Origin: Drosophila persimilis
Taxonomy: Eukaryota > Arthropoda > Insecta > Diptera > Drosophilidae
Length of the DNA: 64,000 bases
Assembly (NCBI RefSeq): GCF_003286085.1
Contig: NW_020825288.1
Location: 9,610,001-9,674,000, forward strand
Direction of reading: 5' to 3'
Shown here: positions 20,501 through 31,701 of the stretch, one piece after another
How the letters are laid out: the number at the start of each line of letters is the position of its first letter
Numbering within the stretch: position 1 is the stretch's first letter
Made by a program: the position numbers and the translations under genes
The notes under the pieces: model-generated
The model's database searches: none
What the model was told of the DNA's origin: nothing
The model's input: the letters and a program-made list of their open reading frames with translations, nothing else

Positions 20501-23500
20501 AAAACGACCATAAAATGTGTTGAACTTGAAATCGATTCGATGGATCGCATGGCTGCTTGTTTTGGGTTGGTCATCGCCGATGCCATCCATCCGCTCCATC
20601 GTGTCTGTCGCCCGTCGAAGGTTTGTTTATTTCTTAGCACATTCCCACACACACGCACATACATACGTCGACCACCACGATCTAAACCAGTTTCTGGGGC
20701 TGCAGCAGCAGCCGGCAGAGAGCGGTGTTTGTGCCGAAAATTACAACAAATAATGTTGTTGACCTTTGCGCAAACTAATTTGTAGTCATTTGGTGGATCG
20801 ATACCCACTCCATGCCCCCTAATACTCACTGTGTTCGGGCGGGGGCATCTCCTCGTTTTCCGGCACTCGGACCGCGTACTCCGGCTCATAGTTGTGCGCG
20901 TAGGCGCTGCCCCAATGGCCGGCGAAGTCGTCCTCTTCGAGGGTCAGCAGATGATCCAGCACCTGCACGCCCCTCTCGAGGGGGCCGTGGAACTTGTTGA
21001 TCAGCTCGGAGAGACGCAGATTGAGGCCGTAGTTCCCACCGTCGCTGCCGCTGCCACTGCCGCTGCTGGCTCTGTTCGGTGCCGTCGTATCAATCGACCA
21101 GTAGAAGAGGTGACGTCCCAAATGACTGCTCAGGTGATTCGCAAAGGCCTCGATCATCTTTGAGCCGACATCGCTGTCATCGCTACACCTGTCCTCTCGC
21201 CCACGCCGCCCTCACCAACAACTGTAACAACAAAACGGAAAGAGAGCAAGCGCTTGGGATTATGTAACGAATGACAAAATGCGTGAAAGCTACAACATTT
21301 CCAATCACCGAAGATCTTATACTCTTGCAAGTTCCTTTTTTGTAAAAAGATTACAAGAAAACATACTATATAAAGGTTAGTCGGATGACCTGCCAAGACC
21401 CTAAAACAATATGATATATGATGTATGAATACAGTGTCCAGAATTTAGGAGTTTCTGAAGCACTTTACCCCCTTGGAAGAGTATCAAAAGATGCTGTGGC
21501 ATGGCTAACAAATTGCCATTTGCGGTTGCACTTTCACTTCCACTTCCCCAACCATTTCCACACGCATCTGACGTATTTTATCAGCTACAGGAAGTGGATT
21601 AAATCTGGTCTGGTCTGGTCTGCTCTCCGCCCCAAAATCTCGGCTTTGGCTTAACTCTTTTGGGGTCGCCTCTGATGTCTCTCAGCCGCCTAAGCAGAAC
21701 CCATTCCTCTGTGCACCTGAGAGTACTCTCCTCTCCGCCCGTAGAGAGGAAATTATGCAAGCGGCTATTTTTAATTGGCAGCACGGCGAAGTCCGTAACC
21801 AAAACAAAACGGCCGCAGACATGAACATAATTTTTCTCTCTCTTTCTTTTGTCCGCGTCATTCCGCGCGGATGATGACGACGGCCCGGTTGTCGGGTGTC
21901 TTGGACAATCAACAACTTTGTTGCGACTCTCCGATATGGGCCGGTGTGTACGATACCTGAAAACGCCCCCCGCACTGGCACGCCTCCTCCTTAAATGACT
22001 TGACAAATTAACAAAGCAATTTGCTGTTGACGCCTAATGAAGTTCTTCATGCTTCGATTGTCTCGTGTCTGATCTTTGTTCTGTTTACCTGCGATTAGTG
22101 TTATTTAACAGCAAAATAACCTTGACGAGAATTAGTGTTGGCTAAATTACTGCCCTTAATTTGAACTTGATTTTAAGTAGTTAAGTAAGGTCAACTGCGT
22201 TGCCTTGAAAGATAGTTTCCTCAAAAGTTGCGGGAAAATACCGTTAGTTGGACTCCATTTGCGCAGCCAACTTAGCTTCGTACAGAAATCAGGTGGGGTG
22301 ACAACTCCGAAACTACTTTTAATTGACGAAATAACGTAGGTATTCATGTTTTTATTGAAGGATGCTCAATTGTATCCCCAATGAGAATAAGGATGTATTG
22401 GACAGGCTGCAAGAGCAGTTCGCTCCAATTACAGTGAAATTTCTGGCAGTTCTGTTTTATTTTGAGTAACTGTGAAAAACTTGTGATAGCTTAATTACCG
22501 GCTCTTGAACTTGGTCGAATCGCAATGCGATCAATGATTTGGTCAGTGCTATTGATAGCCTATAAGATATATGAATTTGTCTCTTAAAGTTGTAGTTTTA
22601 TAAAAAATGTATGTGTTTGTTTTTGGCACGGTTTGCTTTTGTGCTTTTTTATATAACAAACTTGCCTCCTAGTGTATGTATATGTATTTCTATAGTTTTT
22701 ATGTCAAAATGATATGTGCTTAATGTATTTCTGAGTGAATTCAATGTGAGTTAGTAAGCTGTAATTATGGACAACATTGAACTTCAAAAAAACCGCTTAT
22801 ACGGAAATACAAAGGAAATAGAGAATATAACTTCGTTTTTTATTATCAGTTTCACCCTTAAGTGATTTCTTATGACAGATTTTCGTGCAAATTGTGCTGT
22901 CATTTGTTTGCTGATGCTCTGGGCTGGCAACCGACCATTTAACTGTTGGTTAATTGGAATTTATGGATATATTCTTTGTCAAATGGGAATCAATTGGGCA
23001 GACATAAATCTGTGCAGCTGTTAGCTCCCAGACAGCCCCATCGTCCCATCCCTTCTCCTTCTCCATCTCCATCCCCGTCCGCATCCCCGTCCCAGCTGCC
23101 ATGCAAAACACACACTCAATTTATGCTAAATTAATTTCTTGGCTTAACAATCAAGTCACGTTTATTATTCATCAGCTGTAGGCTTTTGTTTTATTTTCGG
23201 CTTGGTGGTGTTTTTGTTTTTCAGCATTTTGTGAAATTTGTTCCTATGTGCAAGTTTATTTTCGTATTAAATGGGTTTTTTCCGCACTGTTACAGTCTTT
23301 CCACTTTGTGCGAGTATGAAACGCATTTCAAATTTGCCGCCTGCATTGACTTGTGGCGGCCTTTTTCTTAATTTATTTGTGGTCTTGGTGGGGGCTTGTG
23401 TTTCATTTCATTTTTCATTGCCTCTTGAATTGCAAATGGAGTGACCCACATTGGGGCCCTGTCGGGTCATACTTTGAGAGAGAGAGAGAGAGCCCAGGCA

Positions 23501-26500
23501 CCAGACCCTCAAAGCAACGCCCGCGTAACACTTTCGATTTTTGTTTCCTCATTACACTCTCCTCCCCCAAAAGTAAGCCACCAGCGAAAACATATGTATG
23601 TCCGAGCATGAAGAGGTGTAAGCGATGGCGACTGCGACGGCTATTCGGAGAAAAAAGTGAAGAGTTGTCTTTTCTTTGGTGTTTCTCTTTCTGTGTTTCG
23701 GTTTCGGTTTCTGTTTCTGTTTTTGTGGCTGTTTCTTCTGTCTTTTGTCTTTTGCCTTTTGGTTTCTCATTATTTCTCGGCTCTTTGCTTTTAACGAGCT
23801 CCTTTTGTTGCATTTTTCATTTTAAGACAATTTTGCAATCGCCACGCATATAACTGATTAGCAAAATGTCTCATAAAACGGGGGTCTGCCTGCACTTAAC
23901 CCTCCCTACAAAACTCCTCCCTTCCAGATCCAAGCCTGGCATCTAAAGCTGGCAAAGCAACGACCTCCAGGGTCCCCACAAACACACTCGCATATGTATA
24001 TGCTTGGGCCGTGTCTGGCCGAAAAACCATTCGCTCACGTGGCCCATGCCTTCGAACCCACGATTCGTCGGTCAAACGCTCGAACTGTCGATCGGTCGAA
24101 CAGTCGAACGGTCGATCCACAGATCAGTCGGTCAAGCAGTTTTGTTGATTTGTCGATTTTGCACTTTAATTATGTGCTCTCTTGTCTGTATTTTGTTGGG
24201 ATTTTTTTCTTCGTTATATTGGACACTTGCCCCAGTGGTCGAGGCTTTTTGTCTTGGGATGGAATGGTTTTGGGTCAGCTTAAAAACACTGCAATCTGAT
24301 AAAAACGAGGCTTTCAAAACGGGTTGTTCTTGGGTTGCAATGCATTTAGCTTGAGGTTAGATCACATCTATATAGATCATGGTATATTGCCTATTTTGAA
24401 AGGTTCCTATGAAAGGATTCACTGAGCAGATCAATTGAGCGAAAATCAGCGATTGAACAAAAGTAATACTGATAAGGAATTCCATACTGAATGCATTCCA
24501 TATGGGGTACATCGCCATTAACTACCTACATGTCAAGGCACAGTAGTGCCATTAATAATTCTAGATATTCCAAAATCTCAAGCCAACAAATATTTCCATG
24601 CTAATGGGGAGGCTTTATATAGGAAGTTAACACCACTTCCCATTGTTTCCTCCCGGGTTGGGGGTTTTTTCGGCCAGAGTCTATCCCATTCTTGTCACGC
24701 TCAAAAGTCTGAGTTCCATCTGGCAGTAGTCACTTGCCGCGTCCGACTCGACTCGACGCGACTCTCGATGCCGGAGTGGGGTTTTGTGTTCGTATAAGTC
24801 TATGCCTCGTTTCGAGGGCCCTTAGGTTGTTTCGCAATTATTCAGACAGACTCGGCTTGTCGGCTGTCGGCTGTCGGTTGGGGGCTCTGTCTTTGGGTCG
24901 GCCTGGCGTCTGCGCCTTTAGACGCTTTAATTTGCAGATCATTTTATAGACATTAACATGCAGTTTTTCTCACTCACTTTTCATATTTCTTTAGATTATT
25001 TGGTAACTCAAGTCATGCTGCATTTTGTCTAATGACTTGACGAATTAACATTTTTTTTTTAAATTTTAAAATACATTTTTTTTTTGCTGCTGTTTGTTTT
25101 CGAATCTTTTTTATTGCTTGGCCCAGTAAAATCCCCCCTATTGAATGCGTTGAATTCGAGTGCGAATGAATTGCTAAATTCGATTCGGTTTTATTTAATT
25201 CTTGTGACATATTCTTTGTGAAATGTTTATGGTTTTTTTCGTACATTTTTTGCTGAGTCTGGAACCAGTTCTGGATTCTTTGGCTGCTCGTTTCTTTGCT
25301 CAAGTTTTTAAATAATCTTCTGCTGGGTGGCAACAACAAATTGTCATCGAGTCAGTCGGTTTGGACAAAAACGCTTTCTGTGCCCGGCGTTACTTAATAT
25401 TTAAATATTCATGTCCCCCCAGTCCGCTGGAGTCTTGAGTGGAATTTTAAATGGCATTTCGATGCCCAGAATAGAAAGATATATTTATGCCATTTCGTAA
25501 GCTTTATTTTCGCCAGGGTGTGTCTGTGTCTGTTTCTGTTGCTGTTGACTTTAAGTTGAAAGAACAAACAAGAAATTGTGGTGAGCTTTTGACTGATCTT
25601 TGCGCTGGCAGGGCAGGGAAATTTCAGTCCGAACCCCGGACTATTGGCAAACACTGACAGAGGGCGGACCGACGGACAGTCATTAAAAAATCACCTCCAG
25701 AAACAATAATCAAAATCATAGTTATGAGCGGAAAATTATAGCTAAATAGTTAGTAATTAGTGAGAAGTGCATTTCACAGATAGTTATACGGCCAGAACCG
25801 GCGATCTACTCAGTCCGTAGGTGATAACAGAGTCGAGACTTCACTTGAAGATAGCACCATTAGCACCCTTGAGAATCAGCTGATCGTTAATGCACTGCCA
25901 TGTGCTTTTCGGGTGGGATTAAATAAGTATTTTCAAGTGTTCTTTGATTTGTTGATTGATTGTTGATTCCATTCAAGGCTTAGCACTTTCATTGCACCAT
26001 CTTGGGGGGAGGTGACCTTCGGCAAGGCTCTCATCACACCAGCCACAGCATTTGCTTGCTTCTCACATCTGGATGGTGGCTTAATAGCTTATCCACATAT
26101 TTGGGCAATCAATTAACTGCTGCAACTGTTCATTCGCGGCTGTTATCGATGGAATATCTATGTATCATTTATACAGTTTGCACTGAATGGGACAGAGATT
26201 GAAGCCAATAAAGAAGACAAACCGAACACGTGACACATTCGAGAGAGAGAGAGAAAAATATGGATACTTTGAGAGCGTGACTTGGAGAAAGAGAGACAGA
26301 CAGCTGAAGCCTGTATGACACTTAATTTCATTAGTTCTAATGAATAACTGTATTAATTCAATTAGAGGGAGATGAAACTGGTAGCAAGCAGTAGAAACTG
26401 CTTCTAAGATGGGAACTGCTTGTCGGGTTAGTCTACTGCTTATCAAATTGCACTGCCTTTCAATTTTAGATTAAAAAGAACACCAAGCAGCAGAAACTGC

Positions 26501-29500
26501 TTCTAGGATTAGCACTGCTTTTCAAGGTTATGTGAACTGCTTCTGTGCTAAACGAATAATTTGATTTTATTTAAATATTTTGATACACAGATTTAACTTC
26601 TGCCAAATATGAGCATTGTATTAAATTTATCTTATTAGCACCTTACAAATTTACTGCTTTTCACTTGTAAAATTGACTTGTGAAGACTCTCAAAATCAGC
26701 TGATTGGACATCTTTTACATTAATTCAGTCATTCAGAAGAACTTTAAGAGTGTATCATACAGGCTTAATCCACAATCATTTAGAATAATTATCTGTAGGA
26801 AATTTTTGGGGGGTTTTTTTTGCACTTCACTGGAGTTGAATGTTAGAATATGAAGAGCCTCTCGTCGGGGCTTTAATCCAAAGCCATTATAAGCAATTAT
26901 CTGCATGGAATTTTTGGGTATTTTTTTCGACCCCTCCTCCTTGTATCTGTGTAATATTTGCACTTCACTCGCAGTAATTGACGCCCCAACCGGCATTTGC
27001 ACATAAATTAAAACGTCAACAGGAGAACAAACAAACAAGCGAGCGAGCTACGCGCACACTGCAAGTGATTATTATTATTTTAACAAACAATTGTACGAAT
27101 ACCCGTACGAATACACACTTTGGTAATTTGTACAGCAGCAGCAGCCGCAAAAAGCAAACCACTCACACTCTCGAGAAACCACAGCAGTTGAAAGAAGATT
27201 TTTTACATGTGAGGAGGGACTCTTTTTTTTCCAGCTGCCTCTGCGCATGCGCGTCGACCGGCCACGTTGTTGTGGTTTTTTCTGTTGCAGAATGTTTCGA
27301 CCGGGGCCTGAGACTGGACTGAGACTGGGACTGGGACGGTGGGGGCTACTGTGACTGCGACTGCGGCTTGAGGTGCGCGCGAGCCAACGAACGAATTCGT
27401 AGTGAGAGACGAACCGAGCCAACGGTGAAGCTAAAGATCACAGCCGAGCGGCTCTGCCCGCCTTCGTCGTCTTCGTGTTTGTTCGCCTTGAGACGGTCAC
27501 TTATCCCATGCGATAACTGTGCCCATATTCTGCACTTGATTGTATGTTTATTGAGTGCGAACAGATTTCGTGAGTGCCCCTACACTGCGCGGAAAAGTTT
27601 CGAATCTACATTTTAGAATGTTTCATTCATGAGGTGAGACCTTTAGCCTGGTTCCACCAGCTCGTCATACCGATTGTCGTCCCTGAACTTGAATTGATGT
27701 TTATAGAGCGCAAACAGACTTGTGTTTGTTAACTCGAAAACCTAGATTTCACATTGGATAGATTTATGTGTTAATCCAAAGTATATGATTCGTATTTGAC
27801 GAATCCAGTTAAATATGAATCAAATTTAAGAGTGTGCTCTTGGACCTATGTACATCTACTATTTTTCTTCTTTAAATGGATTGTAATATGAGTAGTGTAA
27901 GGTCTTTCCAGCACAGACCTTTTTTAGTTAAACTCTTGGGCACACAATAAGTATTGTGTACTCCCAAGATTCCAATTTCATCATTAATCACGAATTCTTG
28001 GTCAATTACAAAACAATTAAAGCAGGCACTACAGTTAATTGCGTCGAGGAAAACACCGAGCCAGTAACCAAAATTGCCGGCATTTTTCAGAAAACGCAAA
28101 GTAATCAAAGGCAGCCTTGTGGGGAGAGTGGCGGGGAGAAGCGGCCCAACCGCACCCAAAATGATAATTGCTGTCATGACAAACGCAAAAATAAAGTTTA
28201 AATAATAATAATTTCACTAGCTGCAGTTGCAGACTGTCCGCAGGGCAGAGTAGGGCTGGGCCGGGAGACATTAAGAAACCATTAGCAGCAGCCGTGCAGG
28301 CCACTGTCGAGCAGTAGCAGTTCCCCAACAGTATCTCGCATCGCATCCCAGGAGTAACAGCTGCTCTAGATGTGTGGGCGTGGTGCTGAAGGGTCAATGA
28401 AGCATGTCCCCAGTCACTCTTTCAGTTCCCAATCGCAGTTCCCAGTCACAGCCGCAGTGGCGGCATCATTTTTCAAGTGGGGCACTCAACGGCAGTTGCT
28501 TCCGAGGGTTCGGATGGTGGGATGGTGAATGGACGGCTGGCTGGCTGGCTGGAGGGAGGCTGCTAGCGGGCCTCCACAAATGTGCGCATTCATTAGGGTT
28601 TAATAAATAATTTTTTTCCTCTTGTTGCTTAGTTCTTGGTCTTCTTTTTTCCTCTTTTTTTTGTCAAGTGCAGTTAGCGAGACTTTGACAAGCTTCCTCT
28701 AGGAGATGGCTGGGGCAGCCGTGGTTGACGTTTAACAGCCATCTGCCTTTGTGTGTCAAGTGGAGCGGCATAAACAATCAAGCTGGTGGCACAAAGTGCG
28801 GAGGACTACCATGGAGACGGCGGCTAATGTGCACGAAAAGCGAGGCATATCATGGCTTATATGATGCTGAACTGTGGGAAATGACCATTGCATTGCTCTA
28901 AAAAAGGTTTTGTAAATGTTGTATTTACTGTGACATTTTGTAGATTATTTTCCTGTAAATAAACACACAAACAAGAGGTTTCTTTTGTGTTTCTTTCTCG
29001 CTTTTGTATGCGCTCACATAATTTCGCTGGTCTGGCCAAACAATAACCATTTAATTGTAATTAAATGAGTAATTATACTCAAAATTATTTTATCATTTAC
29101 TTGGACAATTATTCAAACGATTATGTAAAATTGAAATTAATAATTTCTCACCCCATTGTGTGAGAGCCACAGCCACAGCCACAGCCACAGCCGGCAGTAT
29201 TTGTTATTTCTTGGGAAATCTCCCCTCACTCTATGACATTTCCCAACTGCAAAAAAAGGGGAAATATATAAAACAAAAACAAAAACAAAAAAGAGAAAAA
29301 ACGCTAGCAAATATGTTGGCAAGGTCGCGTCTCTGGATCTGGGGCTTTTGATTTTCCATTGCGTTGTCGAGCTGATATTTGCCGTGCGTTAATTGTTGTT
29401 TGCGTTTGGCTTTGCCTTTTGTTCCGTTGCTGTGTTGTTGGATGGCTGGGACTGGGTCTCTGACTGGGACTGGGACTGGGCCAAGTGTTAATTGCACAGG

Positions 29501-31701
29501 TTGGTGTCGATGTTGTTCGTTGTCGGTTGGCGGCGGCTTCCTTGGCTGGTCTGGTCTTATCTTTCATCTAGTTCAAATACAACTAATTATTGGTTTAATG
29601 GGCCATCGAATGGCCCCAAACTTATGCGAGGGGGATAAACGCTGGACTACGTGACGGATGCGTGATGTCTGTATGGAGAGCGCGCGCACAATTTATCGCA
29701 TGCTATAAAGTTGATATACCACTCTCCGACTCTTGCACTCTTCGCTCTCTCGCTCTCTCTGACTGTGGGCCTCATGTAAAAGTTGAATGAATTGAATAAA
29801 AACATACTCGTATATACCTGAAGTTCGGGTTCAAGACTGTTTATTTCGGCAGCTGGCTGTCCATGGTTGTCTGGGGCCGGTTATTGAATGTTTTCGATTT
29901 CATTGGGCAGCAAAGCCGAGCCGAGCCGGGCTTCAAGGTCGTCGAACAAGTTCTTCGGCTGATGCTCTTGCAGTGGTTTGGTTTGCTAATGTTATTTAAA
30001 TCTGTTGATACTCATTGCTTCCTTATTGCTCTTCTATTTTTACAGATCCCTGCCTGTACATTATGCGGTTTGCCAATCGCCTGCAGCTGGGCGCCAAGAC
30101 CCATGAGGTGTCCATGACGGCCCTGAGGATTGTCCAGCGGATGAAGAAGGATTGCATGCACTCGGGACGACGACCCACTGGACTCTGTGGAGCAGGTGAG
30201 ATGGGATTATAGTTCGGTTAAAGGTGAATGGCGAAAACGGTTACCTCATGCATATTCAATTTTCTATCCCTCCTTTAAGCACTCCTGATTGCCGCACGCA
30301 TGCATGACTTTAGCCGCACCATGGTTGATGTGATCGGTGTGGTCAAGATTCATGAGTCGACGCTGCGCAAGCGCCTCTCCGAGTTCGCCGAGACGCCGTC
30401 GGGCGGTCTAACGCTGGAGGAGTTTATGACCGTGGACTTGGAGCGAGAACAGGATCCGCCTTCCTTCAGGGCAGCACGGAAAAAGGATCGTGAGAGGATC
30501 AAGGATGTAAGTGATACACAGTGGAGCTCTCGCGCATATTTTATTTATTTTATAAATCGCTCCCGTAGATGGGCGAGCACGAGCTGACGGAACTGCAAAA
30601 GGAGATTGATGCACATCTGGAAAAGGATCTCGGGAAGTACTCCAGCAGCGTGTTCCGTCAACTGACGAAAATCAAGGGCGACACTTCATTTGGCTCGGAG
30701 CCTGGCACACCGAAAAGTGTCTGCGAGAACGACATAGAGATGGAGGACTCCAGACAGTTCATTGAGCAGTCCAATGCTGCGATAATCAAAGATCTGATTG
30801 AGCACAATGAGGATGTGAAAAAGACGGAGCCTGGCAGCCTGATGGCAGGCATTGAGGGCCTGCGGCCCGATATCGAGGCCATTTGTCGGGTAACTCAAAG
30901 CGAACTGGAGGATGTGGAGAGGGCAAAGCAGCCACTGGAAACAGAGCTCGTCATCGACGATCTGAACGATGATGAGTTGGATCAGTATGTGCTGACCGAG
31001 GATGAGGCTGTGACCAAACTGGAAATGTGGAAGAACATGAATGCGGAGTATCTGCAGGAGCAGAAGGAGCGCGACGAGCGGCTGGCCAAGGAGCGGGAGG
31101 AGGGCAAGCCTGAGAAGAAAAAACGAAAGCCGCGCAAGAAGGTCATCGGTCCATCGTCTACGGCTGGCGAGGCGATCGAAAAGATGCTTCAGGAGAAGAA
31201 AATCTCCAGCAAAATCAACTACGACATCCTCAAGACACTAACTGACAGCATTGCCGGCCTGACGGGCCAATCCCCGTCATCCAGTGTGGACACTAAGCCC
31301 ACAACCTTGGAGGAACTGAAGCAGCAGCCGGTCATTGTGGAAGAGGGTCCCATTGCCCCTAAGGGCAGTCGGTCCAAGCCAGCCTACGATCTGCCTGGAC
31401 CCAGCAGGAAACGGCCCAAGATTGAGGCAGGCCTGCCTATCAGCCAGGCGCCTGAGCTGGAGGTAGAGCAGCCTGATACCAAGCCCGTATTGGAAGCAGG
31501 TAAGTAGCGCTGGGCCAATGGAACTGCTTGCAATCTAATGGAAATCTCTCTTCCACAGATTTCCTGGAGGACGAGGCCGAGGTAGACGAGGCAGAGCCGG
31601 AGCCCGAGGCGGAGCCAGAGGCCTCGCTGCAGGACATGCTGTACAAGGGCGCTGACGACGACGACGAGTTTGGCTACGGCTTTGAGGAGGAGGACTACTA
31701 G
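14526..31701 (+). CDS. Brf: TFIIIB subunit Brf (BRF1)
   Basis: Seven exons in one consistent frame: 14526-14598, 14663-15031, 15101-15205, 30046-30195, 30280-30506, 30569-31499, 31559-31701, encoding 665 residues. Residues 1-35 hold a zinc ribbon with Cys7, Cys10, Cys26 and Cys29 (split by the first intron). About 70-270 are the two TFIIB-like cyclin folds, including [11 protein letters not shown] and R-R-P-T-G-L-C-G-A. About 430-535 is the BRF1-specific TBP-binding homology block (D-D-E-L-D-Q-Y-V, then basic K-K-K-R-K-P-R-K-K). The C-terminus is very acidic. Brf joins TBP and Bdp1 in TFIIIB to recruit RNA polymerase III to tRNA and 5S genes in the nucleus. The exon 3/4 junction (I-N-I-P-S-V|D-P-C-L-Y-I) falls inside a continuous stretch of human BRF1, so nothing is missing despite the 14.8-kb intron. 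Confidence 0.95.
16694..16858. mobile_element. Small MITE, mariner/Tc1-like ends
   Basis: 165 bp bounded by TA on both sides (target-site duplication) with terminal inverted repeats: CAGTGCGTTTCAGAGC at 16696-16711 and the reverse complement of CAGTGCGTTTCAAAGC at 16841-16856, one mismatch in 16. The similarity continues a further 8-10 bases with one gap (CTTGGGCC versus TCTTGGACA). The inside has no coding capacity. TA duplications and a CAGTG start fit the Tc1/mariner superfamily, so it would be moved by an enzyme encoded elsewhere. It lies in the Brf intron and in the 3' flank of the antisense gene. Confidence 0.75.
17004..17180 (-). other. Open in-frame extension after the lute-like stop
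   Basis: After TGA 17181-17183 (minus) the frame stays open for 59 codons to TAG 17001-17003. The first 30 or so are codon-rich (Cys, Tyr, Trp, Gln; a CAG-repeat poly-Gln), then the sequence turns A/T-rich. Weaker than the Sur-8 case, because CAG repeats lack stops by chance. Confidence 0.22.
17181..19879 (-). CDS. lute: BTB-BACK-PHR protein, lute/BTBD3-BTBD6 type
   Basis: Five minus-strand exons read in one frame: 19726-19879, 18785-19297, 18567-18720, 17823-18497, 17181-17745, giving 686 residues. Residues 1-190 are low complexity (Ser/Asn, eight Gln in a row, Ala/Ser/Pro). A BTB domain covers about 195-300 ([24 protein letters not shown]), a BACK domain about 305-410 (L-F-E-E-P-E-L; I-D-A-Q-A-E), and a PHR domain about 465-625 ([36 protein letters not shown]). 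The tail is Gly/Ser/Ala-rich. Human BTBD3/BTBD6 match almost throughout. Such proteins are thought to be cullin-3 ubiquitin-ligase adaptors; BTBD6/lute acts in neuronal development. It is nested antisense in the Brf intron. The name lute is my best guess for this family in flies. Confidence 0.9.
19880..20829 (-). other. Leader and promoter segment between the two first exons
   Basis: Holds the presumed 5' leader of the short isoform (19880 to about 20140) and the promoter at 20106-20150; from 20160 to 20829 only intron-like sequence is seen. The minus-strand frames here (for example 20479-20889) break the codon pattern of the real exon and are not supported. Confidence 0.45.
20106..20150 (-). 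promoter_or_regulatory. Core promoter motifs for the lute-like gene
   Basis: TGGTCACACTG at 20140-20150 is a perfect Ohler motif 1, and GATAACGATAG at 20108-20118 is DRE-like. These are typical paired motifs of TATA-less fly promoters. The nearest start codon is the minus-strand ATG at 19879, about 260 bases away, so I assign the promoter to that isoform; motif 1 is written here on the plus strand, which leaves orientation uncertain. Confidence 0.5.
20830..21221 (-). CDS. Alternative N-terminal exon of the lute-like gene
   Basis: A minus-strand exon between acceptor TTGTTACAG (21222-21230) and donor A|GTGAGT (20830/20829). From ATG 21157 it encodes 109 residues plus one base, with fly-like codon use: an N-terminal [16 protein letters not shown], a Ser/Gly linker, an [10 protein letters not shown] segment and an acidic, Tyr-containing end. 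It leaves phase 1, exactly what the exon at 18785-19297 requires, and the join makes the codon A|TG. It therefore gives either a long isoform or, if this exon's own ATG is skipped, a start at the joined ATG. I do not recognise a domain in it. It could also be an independent small gene, but the phase match favours the isoform view. Confidence 0.62.
23476..23492. repeat. (GA)n run
   Basis: Seventeen bases of alternating GA, a potential GAGA-factor binding site, inside the Brf intron. A shorter GA run lies at 26241-26255. Confidence 0.5.
24066..24138. repeat. Degenerate CGGTCGAAC/GTCGGTCAA repeats
   Basis: About seven imperfect copies of an 8-10-base TCGGTCAA/TCGAAC word in 73 bases, ending with the same GTCGGTCAA that starts the block. 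Origin unknown; it may be replication slippage or a clustered protein-binding site. Confidence 0.45.
26384..26520. repeat. Duplicated ACTGCTT-rich segment
   Basis: A 38-base segment at 26384-26421 recurs at 26483-26520 with few differences; both contain AAGCAGYAGAAACTGCTTCT, a short self-complementary hairpin. Further ACTGCTT words follow at 26434, 26535 and 26652. Confidence 0.6.
27242..27253. promoter_or_regulatory. Ewg/NRF-1 site TGCGCATGCGCG
   Basis: Full match to YGCGCAYGCGCR, bound by erect wing (fly NRF-1), a factor of neuronal and muscle genes. It sits in a G/C-rich island (27230-27480) in an A/T-rich intron, and could mark a distal promoter of the antisense lute-like gene. Confidence 0.45.
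29165..29192. repeat. (AGCCAC)n hexamer array
   Basis: Four perfect AGCCAC units and a partial fifth. The same hexamer recurs near 56447-56465. Confidence 0.7.
29448..29480 (+). repeat. (GGGACT)n array, G-quadruplex motif
   Basis: Five GGG runs (29448, 29454, 29466, 29472, 29478) with loops of 3 to 9 bases. Related arrays occur at 27327 and 43103. Confidence 0.6.

Larger units (their letters stand above)
15206..30045 (+). other. Giant third intron of Brf with a nested antisense gene
   Basis: 14,840 bases between donor GTGAGT and acceptor TTTTTACAG, more than 100 times the size of the other Brf introns (62-84 nt). It contains the complete lute-like gene on the opposite strand. From about 21,222 to 30,045 I find no coding exon: the content is A/T-rich sequence, a GA run (23476-23492), degenerate repeats (24066-24138, 26384-26520), an Ewg/NRF-1 site (27242-27253), and hexamer arrays (29165-29192, 29448-29480). 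Open frames of 100-166 codons around 23.4-23.8, 24.0 and 27.0-27.4 kb have poor codon use and low complexity. Part of this region is probably the upstream control or leader of the nested gene. Confidence 0.9.

Noticed and set aside
23353..23853. 166-codon frame rich in Phe, Ser and Leu
   Set aside because: Made of TTTC/TGTTTC simple repeats.
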